From Pedobacter zeae (lineage in GTDB: Bacteria; Bacteroidota; Bacteroidia; Sphingobacteriales; Sphingobacteriaceae), in assembly GCF_014196715.1 (NCBI RefSeq), contig NZ_JACIEF010000003.1:401874-465873 (forward strand): DNA of 64,000 nt, in the 5' to 3' direction. The notes below the pieces were generated by a model. That model saw only the letters and a program-made list of their open reading frames with translations. It was not told where the DNA came from and did no database searches. Position numbers and translations under genes: made by a program. This document shows, piece after piece, positions 17,624-26,083 of the stretch (its first letter is position 1; the number at the start of each line of letters is the position of its first letter).

Positions 17624-17836
17624 TTAGGTGTTCGATTTACCCTTAAGGTCTTTGACTATTCCGGGATCCTCGAGACGTCTAAATCTCTTAGCAAGCAAAT
17701 AAAGAACGTCCAAAATTTTACCCGCCTGAGTTTCATCTGCCTCAATACCATTACGCTTTAATACTCTGATTGCTTGATTAACGGTAACCGCTCTGTTTGA
17801 AAAGTCTTTAGATTTATTATTTGTGGATGATTGCAT
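17624..17836 (-). CDS. small hypothetical protein downstream of serine recombinase
   Basis: 70-residue protein with no recognised family. It is basic and helical, with VTVNQAIRVLKRNGIEADETQAGKI-type periodicity (a possible helix-turn-helix or DNA-associated helix pair) and the tail LYLLAKRFRRLEDPG. It lies 71 bp after the recombinase stop codon on the same strand and is probably co-transcribed with it, so it may belong to the same mobile element. Confidence 0.7.
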   Translation of the reverse strand: MQSSTNNKSKDFSNRAVTVNQAIRVLKRNGIEADETQAGKILDVLYLLAKRFRRLEDPGIVKDLKGKSNT

Positions 17837-17907
17837 ATTCGTATGTTTTTAAGATTTATAATGAAAGACAATACACTGAGATGAAAACTGAGATAAGCTA
17901 ATTTGTA

Positions 17908-19371
17908 TCAGCAGTAATTGATAACAAGTGATAACGCTTCGTCAAATTGTAGGGACGCAAGGGTTTTAGTAACTGGATTAATCTTTGAGGGCATAAACAG
18001 GCTTATGATGCTACGCTTATCTTCAATGTCTTGATTGGCATAGGAATGAAAAACCGTCACATCTTCCCGAGGCCAAACCTCATAATTCCGGCAGGCACTT
18101 AACAGTCTGATGGTAGCTCTCTCTAATTGGCTATTCAAATAACCTGATATTTCATTATACTCTTTTTTAAAGCTGCCAAAATCTTCAAAGTCTATTTTCT
18201 CACTTAAATAAAACATCCTTGCCTTTGACATCAAATTTTGTTGTTTTGAAATTTTATCGAGGATCGCCTTTCGTTCATTGATATGTATTTTCCGAGTTGA
18301 ATAAATATTTTCATCTTCAAGAATTAAATTAAAAAGCTCATGAATCTCTGGTCTAAGACGTATCTTCTTTAATTCATCCTCATAAGATTCATTTAATTTA
18401 TCAGCTCTAAATCTACCCTTACAATTTGGTTTAGCACAATGGTAATATGCATATTTTGCCTTTTTGCCTTGAGAAAAACTCCCTGTTAACTTACTATGAC
18501 AAAAAGGACAAATTAAAAATCCTCGCAGCGGAAACCACAGGAATAAATTTTTCTTTTTACCCTTTATCCTTCGTCTGCTGTTTAAAAAAGCTTGTACCTG
18601 GTAAAACAAACTTTCTGAAATTAATGGCTGATGATCACCCCTGATAAATTGCAGCTCTTCGATCTTGGAAGCGCGCAGGGTAATAATGCCACAATACATA
18701 GGATTGCGAATAAGTTTCCAAAAATTGGTCTTGCTACATTGAAAACCGTTGGCGCATGCCATTCTCCTAACTTCCTCAACATTTAGTCTGCCTTTAACTA
18801 ATTCTTTAAAGGACCATTTTATATGATCTGCCTCTGGTTGTTTTGGAGCGATAAATTTTTTTCCATCCAAAGAGGTGAGGTTAATGTACCCAATTGGTGC
18901 TTTTCCGGCCCATCGACCCATTTTCTTTGCTCTTCGCATCCCATCAGAGGTATTTAATCCTCGTCTATGATTTTCTGCCTCAGGAATAGATAAATAGACC
19001 GCAAGCATTACAATGCTCTCCGGAATTTCAAAATCAATCGGCTGATCGATAGCCATGGCCTGCACGTTTAGACTTTTTAATATTCCCATCATCTGATACG
19101 CATATTGAATATTGCGACTAAACCGATCCCATTTAAGAAATAATATATTCTGTGCGTGCATATGCTTTTTCTTTTTAATCGTAACGATTAGTTTCTTCCA
19201 TTCTGGCCGGTTAAAGTCCTTTGCAGAATAATCTTCACGGAAGACACCTTTGATCTCAATGTTGTTTATTTCGCAGTATTGAATCAGACGCTCCTCTTGT
19301 TCAACAAGGGAGTAGCCTTTCCTCTTTTGTTCATCGGTACTTACGCGTACATATAAATAAGCTGTTTCCAT
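17908..19371 (-). CDS. large serine recombinase
   Basis: Site-specific recombinase of 487 residues. The N-terminal resolvase domain starts AYLYVRVSTDEQ with the catalytic Ser at about position 11, and has LFLKWDRFSRN for the Arg-rich active site. The recombinase domain follows at about 150-260 (GRWAGKAPIGY...CSKTNFWKLIRNPMYCG). A zinc ribbon has CPFC and later CAKPNC, and a coiled region and C-terminal tail complete the large-serine-integrase layout. The family catalyses integration or excision at short att sites. It sits beside the second tRNA operon with no other phage or conjugation genes in view, so the element is either very small or decayed. The protein itself looks intact. Confidence 0.94.
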   Translation of the reverse strand: METAYLYVRVSTDEQKRKGYSLVEQEERLIQYCEINNIEIKGVFREDYSAKDFNRPEWKKLIVTIKKKKHMHAQNILFLKWDRFSRNIQYAYQMMGILKSLNVQAMAIDQPIDFEIPESIVMLAVYLSIPEAENHRRGLNTSDGMRRAKKMGRWAGKAPIGYINLTSLDGKKFIAPKQPEADHIKWSFKELVKGRLNVEEVRRMACANGFQCSKTNFWKLIRNPMYCGIITLRASKIEELQFIRGDHQPLISESLFYQVQAFLNSRRRIKGKKKNLFLWFPLRGFLICPFCHSKLTGSFSQGKKAKYAYYHCAKPNCKGRFRADKLNESYEDELKKIRLRPEIHELFNLILEDENIYSTRKIHINERKAILDKISKQQNLMSKARMFYLSEKIDFEDFGSFKKEYNEISGYLNSQLERATIRLLSACRNYEVWPREDVTVFHSYANQDIEDKRSIISLFMPSKINPVTKTLASLQFDEALSLVINYC

Positions 19372-19656
19372 GATCCATTTACTTTACAATCTATCACTGG
19401 CTTATGGTTAAAACTCGATCATACCGATATTATTATCCCACACAGAGAGCTTGGTGGTATAAATAAAGTTCATCATTAAAAACGATAGTTAAATATCCAT
19501 TTCGCAAATTCCTATCCATAATAAACAAGAAGATTGATACCGATTAATTATCTGCACGGGGATAAGTAGAGCTCTGCTGCTTAAAAATGATGCCTTGTTG
19601 TTTGGACAATCATGATTTGTTGACGAAAAACTATTGTAACTTATACGAAGATAAAC

Positions 19657-19907
19657 ATGATATTTTTTGACTATATTTTAAGTAACAAAAGACAAGCTAT
19701 AGTCAAAGTAGAATTAAGTGTCCTTAGTGGGCATTCGGCAAAAATGGTTCTTCCCCATCTTCAATCCATTGAAAATGCTATTAATCTACATTGGAGCAAT
19801 GGTCCAGTCGAAGGCAATATTAACAAACTGAAGACTATTAACGTTAAATGTACGGAAGGGCAAGCTTCGATTTACTCGGGAAAAGACTAGTGTTAGCACC
19901 GGATTGA
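19657..19907 (+). pseudogene. remnant of ISL3-family transposase, C-terminal end, frameshifted
   Basis: The frame from 19657 ends with IENAINLHWSNGPVEGNINKLKTI, the ISL3 signature before a KRQMYGR segment. At about 19840 the frame breaks: the next residues of the family, MYGRASFDLL-KRLVLA, continue in another frame from 19848 to a TGA at 19905-19907. A one-base deletion plus a C-to-T change that makes a stop would explain it. Only the last quarter of a transposase is left. The stop codon abuts a terminal inverted repeat. Confidence 0.82.
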
Positions 19908-19929
19908 CCACCAAAATTGGGGAAGAACC
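19907..19929. repeat. right terminal inverted repeat of ISL3-type remnant
   Basis: ACCACCAAAATT-GGGGAAGAACC. Its reverse complement matches 21 of 23 positions of the left end of the element at 28606, and starts GG-TTCTTCCCC as ISL3 ends do (GGCTCTT type). No left end was found. Confidence 0.7.
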
Positions 19930-20065
19930 ACTTTCACCGAATTCACAAAATACCCTTTCCCTTTTTTCACTAAGAAAATTGGCACTTATTGTCTTTAATC
20001 GATTTTCGTTGACCACTCCTGATCACCTAATCCTGTCATATTTATAAGCATTTCAAATATTTTTT

Positions 20066-20092
20066 TATCTTTGTGACTGTTTAGTCAGTCAC
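20066..20092 (+). promoter_or_regulatory. promoter with overlapping TetR-type operator
   Basis: The -7 element TATCTTTG (20066-20073) runs into the inverted repeat GTGACTG (20073-20079) - six bases - CAGTCAC (20086-20092). An operator over the transcription start would block initiation. The TetR gene is second in this operon, so autoregulation is the simplest reading. Confidence 0.65.
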
Positions 20093-20106
20093 TAAAATTT
20101 ATACTT

Positions 20107-20505
20107 ATGTCAACAAAAGAACTAGTTGAAAAATATTTTGATGCAATTATCAATGGGCGGTTTGAAGAAATTTCAATGTACCAGTCACCATCCTATGTAC
20201 GTTGGATAAGCGGTGAGGGATCCTGGCCTTTCGGAGGTTTTCAGGATGAGCAGCGCATGGCTCAGATTTTCGGAATTATCAGGGAGCGCTTTCCTGATGG
20301 ATTGAAAATTACGATTAATTCCATTATCGTAGAAGGGAACAAGGCGGTAGTACAGATCCGGAATTATGCAAAAAGGATTGATGGTCGAATTTATGATAAC
20401 CAGATTGTTTTTTTAATAACAGTTGAAAACGGTCTGATTACAGAGCAAAAAGAATTTCTTGATACGATAATGGTCAATGAATTATTTTGCGGGACACTTA
20501 CCTAG
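20107..20505 (+). CDS. SnoaL-like (NTF2-fold) protein
   Basis: 132-residue protein of the NTF2/SnoaL fold: an N-terminal helix pair (ELVEKYFDAIINGRFEEI), a strand with YVRWISGEGSWPFGG, and a C-terminal sheet (VEGNKAVVQIRNYAKRIDGR...YDNQIVFLITVENGLITEQKEFLDT). Such proteins bind or isomerise small hydrophobic compounds, or are accessory without catalysis; the ligand is unknown. It lies 14 bp after a TetR-type operator and 20 bp before the TetR gene, so it is probably the gene regulated by that repressor. Confidence 0.85.
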   Translation: MSTKELVEKYFDAIINGRFEEISMYQSPSYVRWISGEGSWPFGGFQDEQRMAQIFGIIRERFPDGLKITINSIIVEGNKAVVQIRNYAKRIDGRIYDNQIVFLITVENGLITEQKEFLDTIMVNELFCGTLT

Positions 20506-20525
20506 ATTATAATAATACATCCCCC

Positions 20526-21089
20526 ATGGATAAAAAACAGCATTTGTTGGATACTGCCCTGAAACTATTTGTAGAGTTTGGTTTTCATGGTACGCCAACT
20601 GCAAAAATCGCAAAGGAGGCAGGGCTCTCCAGTGGCACACTATTTTATTTTTTTTCAACCAAGGATGAGCTGGTCACTTCTCTCTATGTTGATATTAAGG
20701 GAAAAATGACAGCTGCTATCATGGCCGATATTGAAGGTGAAACTTCTATAAAAAGGCTCATTGAGGGATATTTTAAGACCCCTTTATTTTGGGCACTAAA
20801 CAATCCGATTGAATTCAGTTTTACCGTGCAGTTCAGTAATTCCCCATATCTGAATCAGCTGGCAGCCAAAGAAATTGACTCACATATCAAACCTTTCCTT
20901 ACCATCCTTAAAAGAGGTGTAAAAGAAGGGGTTTTAAAAAAAATAGATCCGGAACTTATTTTTGCATTGGTCAGGGGACACACTTTTAGCATCCATCAAT
21001 ACCTTATCGAACATCCGGCAAGTTTAAAAAAACAGTCCCAAATTATTGAAACTGCATTTTCAATAATTTGGGATATGATTGCTGTTTAA
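20526..21089 (+). CDS. TetR family transcriptional regulator
   Basis: 187-residue repressor. The helix-turn-helix is at about 20-45 (TPTAKIAKEAGLSSGTLFYFF) in the standard TetR N-terminal three-helix domain, and the rest is the helical ligand-binding domain. The start is taken at the ATG 20526 (MDKKQHLLDTALKLF), not the one at 20487, which lies inside the preceding gene. It overlaps the HxlR gene on the other strand by four bases at their 3' ends. Confidence 0.92.
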   Translation: MDKKQHLLDTALKLFVEFGFHGTPTAKIAKEAGLSSGTLFYFFSTKDELVTSLYVDIKGKMTAAIMADIEGETSIKRLIEGYFKTPLFWALNNPIEFSFTVQFSNSPYLNQLAAKEIDSHIKPFLTILKRGVKEGVLKKIDPELIFALVRGHTFSIHQYLIEHPASLKKQSQIIETAFSIIWDMIAV

Positions 21090-21448
21090 GTGTTTTGCCT
21101 GCCCGCGAAAAGTTCCTGACGATGTGATGCCGCCCAATTGATCAGATCGTCCATCATCGGTGCCAGCGCCTTACTGTAATCGGTAAACCGGTATTCAGTC
21201 CATGAGGGATATTCTTCCTCATGGACAACTTTAGTAATGATATGGTTTACTTCCAACTCCTTCAATTCCTTGCTAAGCATACGGGGCGTAATGCTTTTCA
21301 GCGTATTTTTAAGGTCGGAAAAACGGTTATTCCCCTCTGCCATGGCGCGTACAATATAAAGTTTCCATTTGCCGTTCAGAACATAGAGTGCATCTTGCAA
21401 AAGACGCATTTCCGTATCAGAATATATTTTTTCACATTTCATTTCCAT
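21086..21448 (-). CDS. HxlR family transcriptional regulator (1 of 4)
   Basis: Winged-helix regulator of about 120 residues. The family signature is LQDALYVLNGKWKLYIVRAM, then FSDLKNTLKSITPRMLSKELKELE (recognition helix) and the C-terminal WAASHR segment. Members often respond to quinones, aldehydes or hypochlorite. The start is placed at the ATG 21448. It is divergent from a SnoaL-like gene, 82 bp away, with the GTATAC/AAAAGTATA palindromic region between them. Confidence 0.9.
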   Translation of the reverse strand: MEMKCEKIYSDTEMRLLQDALYVLNGKWKLYIVRAMAEGNNRFSDLKNTLKSITPRMLSKELKELEVNHIITKVVHEEEYPSWTEYRFTDYSKALAPMMDDLINWAASHRQELFAGRQNT

Positions 21449-21466
21449 CTTACAAAAATTAGTATA

Positions 21467-21474
21467 CAAAAGTA
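21467..21474 (-). promoter_or_regulatory. -7 element (TACTTTTG) of HxlR gene 1, beside a GTATAC motif
   Basis: Minus-strand TAnnTTTG match. It lies within the near-palindrome AGTATACAAAAGTATAT, a plausible HxlR operator by position. Confidence 0.45.
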
Positions 21475-21530
21475 TATCAACCTCAGTAGTGATCTTCTAT
21501 GTCGCATCTTTGTAGAAATTAAATATCGAT

Positions 21531-22025
21531 ATGAGCATAGAAGAAAAAGTTCAGTATGCAGTGGATCGTTTCGAGATCCAGGATGTAATCACCCGTTATT
21601 CTTTTGGTCAGGACCTCCATCAGGGCGATGACCCTAATATCCTTGAAATATGGAAGGATATCTTTACCAAGGACGCAGTTTTGGATTACAGTGCCGCTGG
21701 TAACCCGCCCACATCTTATGAGCACATGGCTGTTATTATGCGTGGTGATAAACATACCGTGGGAAATATGAGCAGCTTTTCCAACTGGCAGCATCTGGCC
21801 GGAAATCCTGTTGTAAAAGTTGAAGGCGAAAAAGCGAGCGCACGTACCGATCTTTGGGCCACCCATAAAGGTAAGCTCACAGATGGTAAAATAACGCCTT
21901 CGCTGTATGTTGCAGGCGCCTTTACGGACGAGCTGGTGAAGACAGCCGATGGCTGGCGCATCAGTTACCGCAAACTAGAAATCCACTTTATGGACTTACT
22001 GCAGACCCTGCCACTTCCGTCCTGA
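21531..22025 (+). CDS. SnoaL-like protein (SnoaL_4 type)
   Basis: 164-residue NTF2-fold protein. The start IEEKVQYAVDRFEIQDVITRY and the later DAVLDYSAAGNPP and DGWRISYRKLE segments match the SnoaL_4 group, which includes dehydratase-like and ring-hydroxylase small-subunit-like proteins. The catalytic role is uncertain. It is divergent from HxlR gene 1 and converges with an SDR gene 46 bp further on. Confidence 0.85.
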   Translation: MSIEEKVQYAVDRFEIQDVITRYSFGQDLHQGDDPNILEIWKDIFTKDAVLDYSAAGNPPTSYEHMAVIMRGDKHTVGNMSSFSNWQHLAGNPVVKVEGEKASARTDLWATHKGKLTDGKITPSLYVAGAFTDELVKTADGWRISYRKLEIHFMDLLQTLPLPS

Positions 22026-22071
22026 TAAAAAATGGCAGTGCATAGCACCGTTAGGCCTTTGCATTGCCATT

Positions 22072-23001
22072 TTAATATTTATTATAAAAAGATACGCTGG
22101 TAGCCTCTTCTGCCAGTTCCCATAACTGCGCAGCGAGCTGCGTGGACTTTGCTGTTTCTGTGATCAAGGCTGGAGCAGGACAGCCTGAGTATTCGTGCTC
22201 GCCATCAGGGCCATAATATGCCCCGCCGGTCGCCTCAGGCGATGTGGCGGCATAGAGTGCCGGCAAAGCCGCCTGTGTGGGAGGCATAGTCTCCCCAAAT
22301 GCTAACATCCGCTTATCCAGTTCCTTTGGGTCAATATGTCGTTGGAGGCTTGTCCTGCTCACCCCTGGATGAGCTGCAATGGAAGCAGTCTGGTGCCCCA
22401 TGGTTCTTATCTGCCTGTCTAATTCCAGTGCAAAAACAAGGTCTGCCAGCTTACTGGTAGCATATGCTTGAGCAGCATCGTAACCCTTTTCCATTTTATG
22501 GTTACTGAAATCTATGTTTTCTACCCGTTTATAAGCACCGCTGGACATTGTTACAATACGTGAGCCCGGTGTTTTAAAAAGTATTGCGGACAGCCGGGCT
22601 GAAAGGGCAAAATGGCCGAGAAAATTAACCCCGAATTGCAATTCAAACCCTTCCCGCGTCCGTGTTGCAGGTGGGTACATAACACCCGCATTGTTGACAA
22701 GGATATCCAGTGCCGGGTGATGATCACAAAAAGCTTCCGAAAACCGTTTGACCGAATCAAGGTCTGCCAGGTCAAGTGCGGCATATTTTATCGAGCCACG
22801 ACCCTGCCCGGACGACATGTGTGCTATTGCAGCCATTGTCTTTGTTTCATCCCTTGCGGCAATGGTAACATCAGCCCCGGCCACATAAAGTGACCGCGCA
22901 ATTTCATAGCCAATTCCGGTATTGGCACCGGTAACAATAGCAGCTTTCCCCCTAAGGTCAGGCATGTCGGCAAGGGTCCAACCTTCGTTTTTAATTAACA
23001 T
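22072..23001 (-). CDS. short-chain dehydrogenase/reductase (SDR)
   Basis: 309-residue SDR resembling the retinol dehydrogenase/WW-oxidoreductase-like group. TGANTGIG at about 19-26 is the NAD(P) motif, NNAG is at about 103-106, and the active-site YATSK lies near 185. An Arg after the second strand (AARDETKT) suggests NADPH preference. It lies in a minus-strand row with a DinB gene (22 bp upstream) and the frameshifted dehydrogenase, which may form one operon. The substrate is unknown. Confidence 0.92.
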   Translation of the reverse strand: MLIKNEGWTLADMPDLRGKAAIVTGANTGIGYEIARSLYVAGADVTIAARDETKTMAAIAHMSSGQGRGSIKYAALDLADLDSVKRFSEAFCDHHPALDILVNNAGVMYPPATRTREGFELQFGVNFLGHFALSARLSAILFKTPGSRIVTMSSGAYKRVENIDFSNHKMEKGYDAAQAYATSKLADLVFALELDRQIRTMGHQTASIAAHPGVSRTSLQRHIDPKELDKRMLAFGETMPPTQAALPALYAATSPEATGGAYYGPDGEHEYSGCPAPALITETAKSTQLAAQLWELAEEATSVSFYNKY

Positions 23002-23023
23002 ATTTCGAAGTTTTTATGGTTCT

Positions 23024-23506
23024 TTAATCCGCTGGGTTAGCGACAAGCTTGGTTAAGGATATGATGACGCCAAAGTGCCTGCCTTCGTGTACGGCATTGG
23101 TTGCTATGGCATCTTCAATGCCTTCAATGGCAATACCTGATGGTAGGTCCCATGCGGCGTAATGATCCAGCTTGCCTGAGGCTACATCATCTGCCAGCTT
23201 TTCAAAAGCTTCGGAAAATGCGTCCTTGATTTTTTCAATTTCTGTGTCGTTGATAAAAGCACCGGGATGTGTATCGGGCGAAAACTGCGCAAAATAAGGG
23301 ATGTCTATTGTTGGTGTAATTCCACCAAGTTGGTAACATAACATTTGTTGGGTAAACACCAGATGACCCACGTTCCAGATCAGGTTGTTTTTCATATTGG
23401 TGGGTACCAGGTTCATCTGTTCCGTACTAAGGTCTGCTATCGTTTCGAGAATACTATGCCTTACATACCTGATAAGTTCCAGTTCTTTTTCTAATTTGAC
23501 TTGCAT
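23024..23506 (-). CDS. DinB family protein
   Basis: About 160 residues, four-helix DinB/YfiT fold. The N-terminal LEKELELIRYVRHSILETIADLSTEQMN and NLIWNVGHLVFTQQ hold the first metal-site His, and TNAVHEGRHFGVI near the C-terminus gives the other two in HxxxH. The fold binds a divalent metal and often acts as a thiol transferase (bacillithiol or mycothiol S-transferase type); the cosubstrate here is unknown. The ATG at 23506 (MQVKLEK) avoids overlap with the upstream gene. Confidence 0.85.
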   Translation of the reverse strand: MQVKLEKELELIRYVRHSILETIADLSTEQMNLVPTNMKNNLIWNVGHLVFTQQMLCYQLGGITPTIDIPYFAQFSPDTHPGAFINDTEIEKIKDAFSEAFEKLADDVASGKLDHYAAWDLPSGIAIEGIEDAIATNAVHEGRHFGVIISLTKLVANPAD

Positions 23507-23517
23507 CGCATTTAATT

Positions 23518-24614
23518 TTAAGATTGACAATCGATCATAATATTTTGAAGATTACCTGCGCTGGCTGCGGCATCCATAGCCTGGTGCAGTTCTGCCATCC
23601 GGAACACCTGCGGTGCTATGACATCGATAGGCAGCTGCCCGCTTTTTACCAGTTCAAGCATTTTTCTGGTGGCATCTTTGGGGTACATAAAATTGCCAAT
23701 GATCGACCAGCTATTGATCATCACATAAGTATAAGGGACCGGCAGGTCCACCGCCATACTCCCCATAATAATCAGGCGGCCGCCCGGCACGAGGCTGAAA
23801 AGGGCAGCCAGCGTGGAATTGGGGTCTTTGGCGTTACCAACCATATCGAAAGCCATATCTGCGCCGCCTCCACAGGCATCCTTGATGGCCAGGGCATCTT
23901 CCTGTGGATTTCCTTTTAAGACAACAGGCACAACGCGTGGGCCTGCTTTTTGGGCTACTTCAGCTAACATTGTTTTATTCCGGCCAGTGATAATAATTTT
24001 GGAGGCACCCATAGCTACGGAAAGGAAGACAGCCGCAGAACCAAACGAGCCTGTTGCGCCATTGATGACAATGGTTTCACCTGCTGCCAGCTGCCCTTTG
24101 AGCAGGCCGCCATAAGGCACTACAAAGCGGGTCACTGCAGAGAGTTGTGCATCTGTATATTGCTCAAGTCCGTCCAGTGGGGTAAGTGTTTCTGCCGGAG
24201 CGAGTACATAAGGAGCCAGCGTACCATCGGGCCAATCCAATTGGGCTGGAAGTGCTGTGTCACCGTTTTTAGTAATCCCCAAAAGGATCATCATCGGGCT
24301 CTTAACATTTTCGCGTGCTGTAATGTGGGAGGAAAGTACCACTCGCTGCCCGGGTTTAAATGCCATACATCCTGTCCAACCGCTTCGACATAGCCAATGG
24401 CATTACTGCCCATTGTAAACTCATGGGGAGGCGGATTATAAACGGCTAATTGCCCTTCCGTATAACTTTTTAGATAGGATACCAAACCCGAAACGGCTAC
24501 TTTTACCAGTACGCTTCCAGCACGGACTTCAGGAACCGGAATCTCTTTTAACTCCAGTTTACCGCCCATTTTTTCGAGCCGCCAGGCCTTCATTGTTTTT
24601 TGAATACTTTCCAT
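23518..24614 (-). pseudogene. MDR-superfamily alcohol dehydrogenase, frameshifted
   Basis: Two reading frames make one medium-chain dehydrogenase of about 365 residues. The first (24614 to 24291) starts MESIQKTMKAWRLEK and carries the N-terminal GroES-like domain through AIGYVEAVGQDVWHLNPG. The second (from about 24366 down) resumes at KPGQRVVLSSH and contains the cofactor motif GATGSFGSA. The overlap at PG shows a single-base indel near 24345. Either the gene is inactivated or this is a sequencing error. The N-terminal part lacks the zinc-binding Cys and His pattern, as in quinone-reductase-like members. It lies just downstream of an AraC regulator gene. Confidence 0.85.
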
Positions 24615-24637
24615 AACAAATAATCTTTTTGTTATGG

Positions 24638-24645
24638 CAAAGGTA
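24638..24645 (-). promoter_or_regulatory. -7 element (TACCTTTG) of the frameshifted dehydrogenase
   Basis: Minus-strand TAnnTTTG match 23 bp before the ATG at 24614. Between them lies the small inverted repeat ATAACAAA/TTTGTTAT (24613-24620 and 24628-24635), which could be an operator. Confidence 0.5.
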
Positions 24646-24706
24646 GTTTGCGACACAGTGGCGAGCCAGCCCGTATCAAAGCAATTTGTACAAAAATCAA
24701 AGGATT

Positions 24707-25567
24707 TCACCTGCGTAAGGAAAGTGGTGTTGCCCCCGTATGTTTTTTAAAGAAATTATTGAAATGATTGGGGTATTCAAAACCAAGGCAATAGGCAATA
24801 TCGGCAATGCTCCAATTGGAGAAATGAAGCAGTGCCTTGCTTTCGGCGATCATCCGTTCTGCAATGTGGGTCCGCGTGGATTTACCAGTTACTTCCTGAA
24901 CAACGGCGTTCAGGTGGTTGACATGGATCGCAAGCACAGCGGCAAAATCCTTGGGCTTCCTGAGCACTATCGGCTCCATGGGCGTTGCTATAGGATATTG
25001 TTTTTCAAGGGTATCTAAAAATTGTCCTGCTATGCGGAATGCCGCATTCTGCCTTGTGCCATTGATTTCCGCAGGCTGCATTTTTAATCCTTCATGCATC
25101 AGCAGGTCAATATAACTTTTCAGGCTTTCGTATTTTAAGGTATAGCCCGAATGATAAGTGGAAACAATATGCTGGAACAGGAAGCTGACTGTAGCATAGC
25201 CCTCATCCTGCAAAGTTAAAATAGTGGGAGATTCCATGCGGAATAAACTGTGTAAGGAAAATCTCTCAGCACGGGCATCGGTTCTTAAAAAAGCTTCCGT
25301 AAAAATTGCCCAGTAGCCTGACCGTTCTTTTTCGTCCGGCATAAAGGCATAGGGTAATAATGGATGCAGGAACAAAAGCGATGGACCGCTAATCCGGACT
25401 GACCTTTCTGGAAACGTTAACGTACCTGAATGGTTGACCAGCCATATTTTATAAAAATCCCTGCGGCTGTAGTCCGCCTGCGAAGGTCCAGCGGAAAACT
25501 GATAGAAAGCGGCCTTAAATGCAGGCAACTGCCCATTGATTTCGTTTCTTATATGATGCGTATCCAT
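24707..25567 (-). CDS. AraC family transcriptional regulator
   Basis: 286-residue regulator. The N-terminal half is a cupin-like sensing domain (AGPSQADYSRRDFYKIW...PLLPYAF). The C-terminal 100 residues hold two helix-turn-helix motifs (VQEVTGKSTRTHIAERMIAE and SIADIAYCLGFEYPNHFNNFF), ending in HTGATPLSLRR. The start is at the ATG 25567. It reads toward the frameshifted dehydrogenase on the same strand and probably regulates that group. Confidence 0.93.
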   Translation of the reverse strand: MDTHHIRNEINGQLPAFKAAFYQFSAGPSQADYSRRDFYKIWLVNHSGTLTFPERSVRISGPSLLFLHPLLPYAFMPDEKERSGYWAIFTEAFLRTDARAERFSLHSLFRMESPTILTLQDEGYATVSFLFQHIVSTYHSGYTLKYESLKSYIDLLMHEGLKMQPAEINGTRQNAAFRIAGQFLDTLEKQYPIATPMEPIVLRKPKDFAAVLAIHVNHLNAVVQEVTGKSTRTHIAERMIAESKALLHFSNWSIADIAYCLGFEYPNHFNNFFKKHTGATPLSLRR

Positions 25568-25571
25568 TATG

Positions 25572-25579
25572 CAAAGATA
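25572..25579 (-). promoter_or_regulatory. -7 element (TATCTTTG) of the AraC gene
   Basis: Minus-strand TAnnTTTG match only four bases from the ATG at 25567, implying a leaderless or nearly leaderless transcript. Confidence 0.6.
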
Positions 25580-25624
25580 CAAAAATCAAAGAATTGAGAT
25601 AGAGAAGTCCGGAAGTCGTAAATC

Positions 25625-26008
25625 TTAATCGGTAACAGTCTTCAGTTTCCGTCGATGCTGCTTGCCCCACTTGATCATTTCCAAAATAATGTCACCAAAT
25701 GAGTAGCAATAATCTGTCACCGTATATTCTACCAAAACGGGGTTAGAGGGAATAACTGTTCGCACAATAATCTGGTTTGCCTCCATCTCTTTGAGTTCCC
25801 TGGAAAGCATGCGGGTAGTGATACCTGGAATACTGCGTTCAATTTCCCTGAACCGCCTGTTGCCATTGCAAAGGGAATTGATGATTGGCAGCTTCCATTT
25901 TCCGCCAATAACATAGATAGCATCCTGAAGTGCCTGAACCTCCTCTTTCTGATTACGGGGTTCAGAAAGAATTTCTTTCGCCTTTTTGCTTTTGACTTGA
26001 TTGCCCAT
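25625..26008 (-). CDS. HxlR family transcriptional regulator (2 of 4)
   Basis: 127-residue winged-helix protein. ALQDAIYVIGGKWKLPIINSL, FREIERSIPGITTRMLSRELKEME and the C-terminal MIKWGKQHRR follow the family pattern closely. It has an N-terminal basic extension (MGNQVKSKKAKEIL) that the other copies lack. It is divergent from an SDR gene, with facing -7 elements 14 bp apart between them. Confidence 0.92.
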   Translation of the reverse strand: MGNQVKSKKAKEILSEPRNQKEEVQALQDAIYVIGGKWKLPIINSLCNGNRRFREIERSIPGITTRMLSRELKEMEANQIIVRTVIPSNPVLVEYTVTDYCYSFGDIILEMIKWGKQHRRKLKTVTD

Positions 26009-26034
26009 AGTGGTATACTCTGTTATACTGGTAA

Positions 26035-26064
26035 CAAAATTATATCATTTAGTTTATAATTTTG
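26035..26064. promoter_or_regulatory. back-to-back promoters for HxlR gene 2 and SDR
   Basis: CAAAATTA (26035-26042, minus-strand TAATTTTG) and TAATTTTG (26057-26064, plus strand) are divergent TAnnTTTG elements with 14 bp between them. Upstream of the HxlR ATG there are two TATACT repeats (26021-26038 region), plausible operator half-sites. Confidence 0.55.
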
Positions 26065-26083
26065 CCCTCAAATCAATAAAAAA

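Noticed and set aside
19746..19929. GGTTCTTCCCCA at 19746 inverted relative to the end at 19929, a possible 184-bp MITE
   Set aside because: The first copy lies within the conserved coding part of the transposase remnant (VLPHLQSIENAI), so the 12-base match is best taken as chance.
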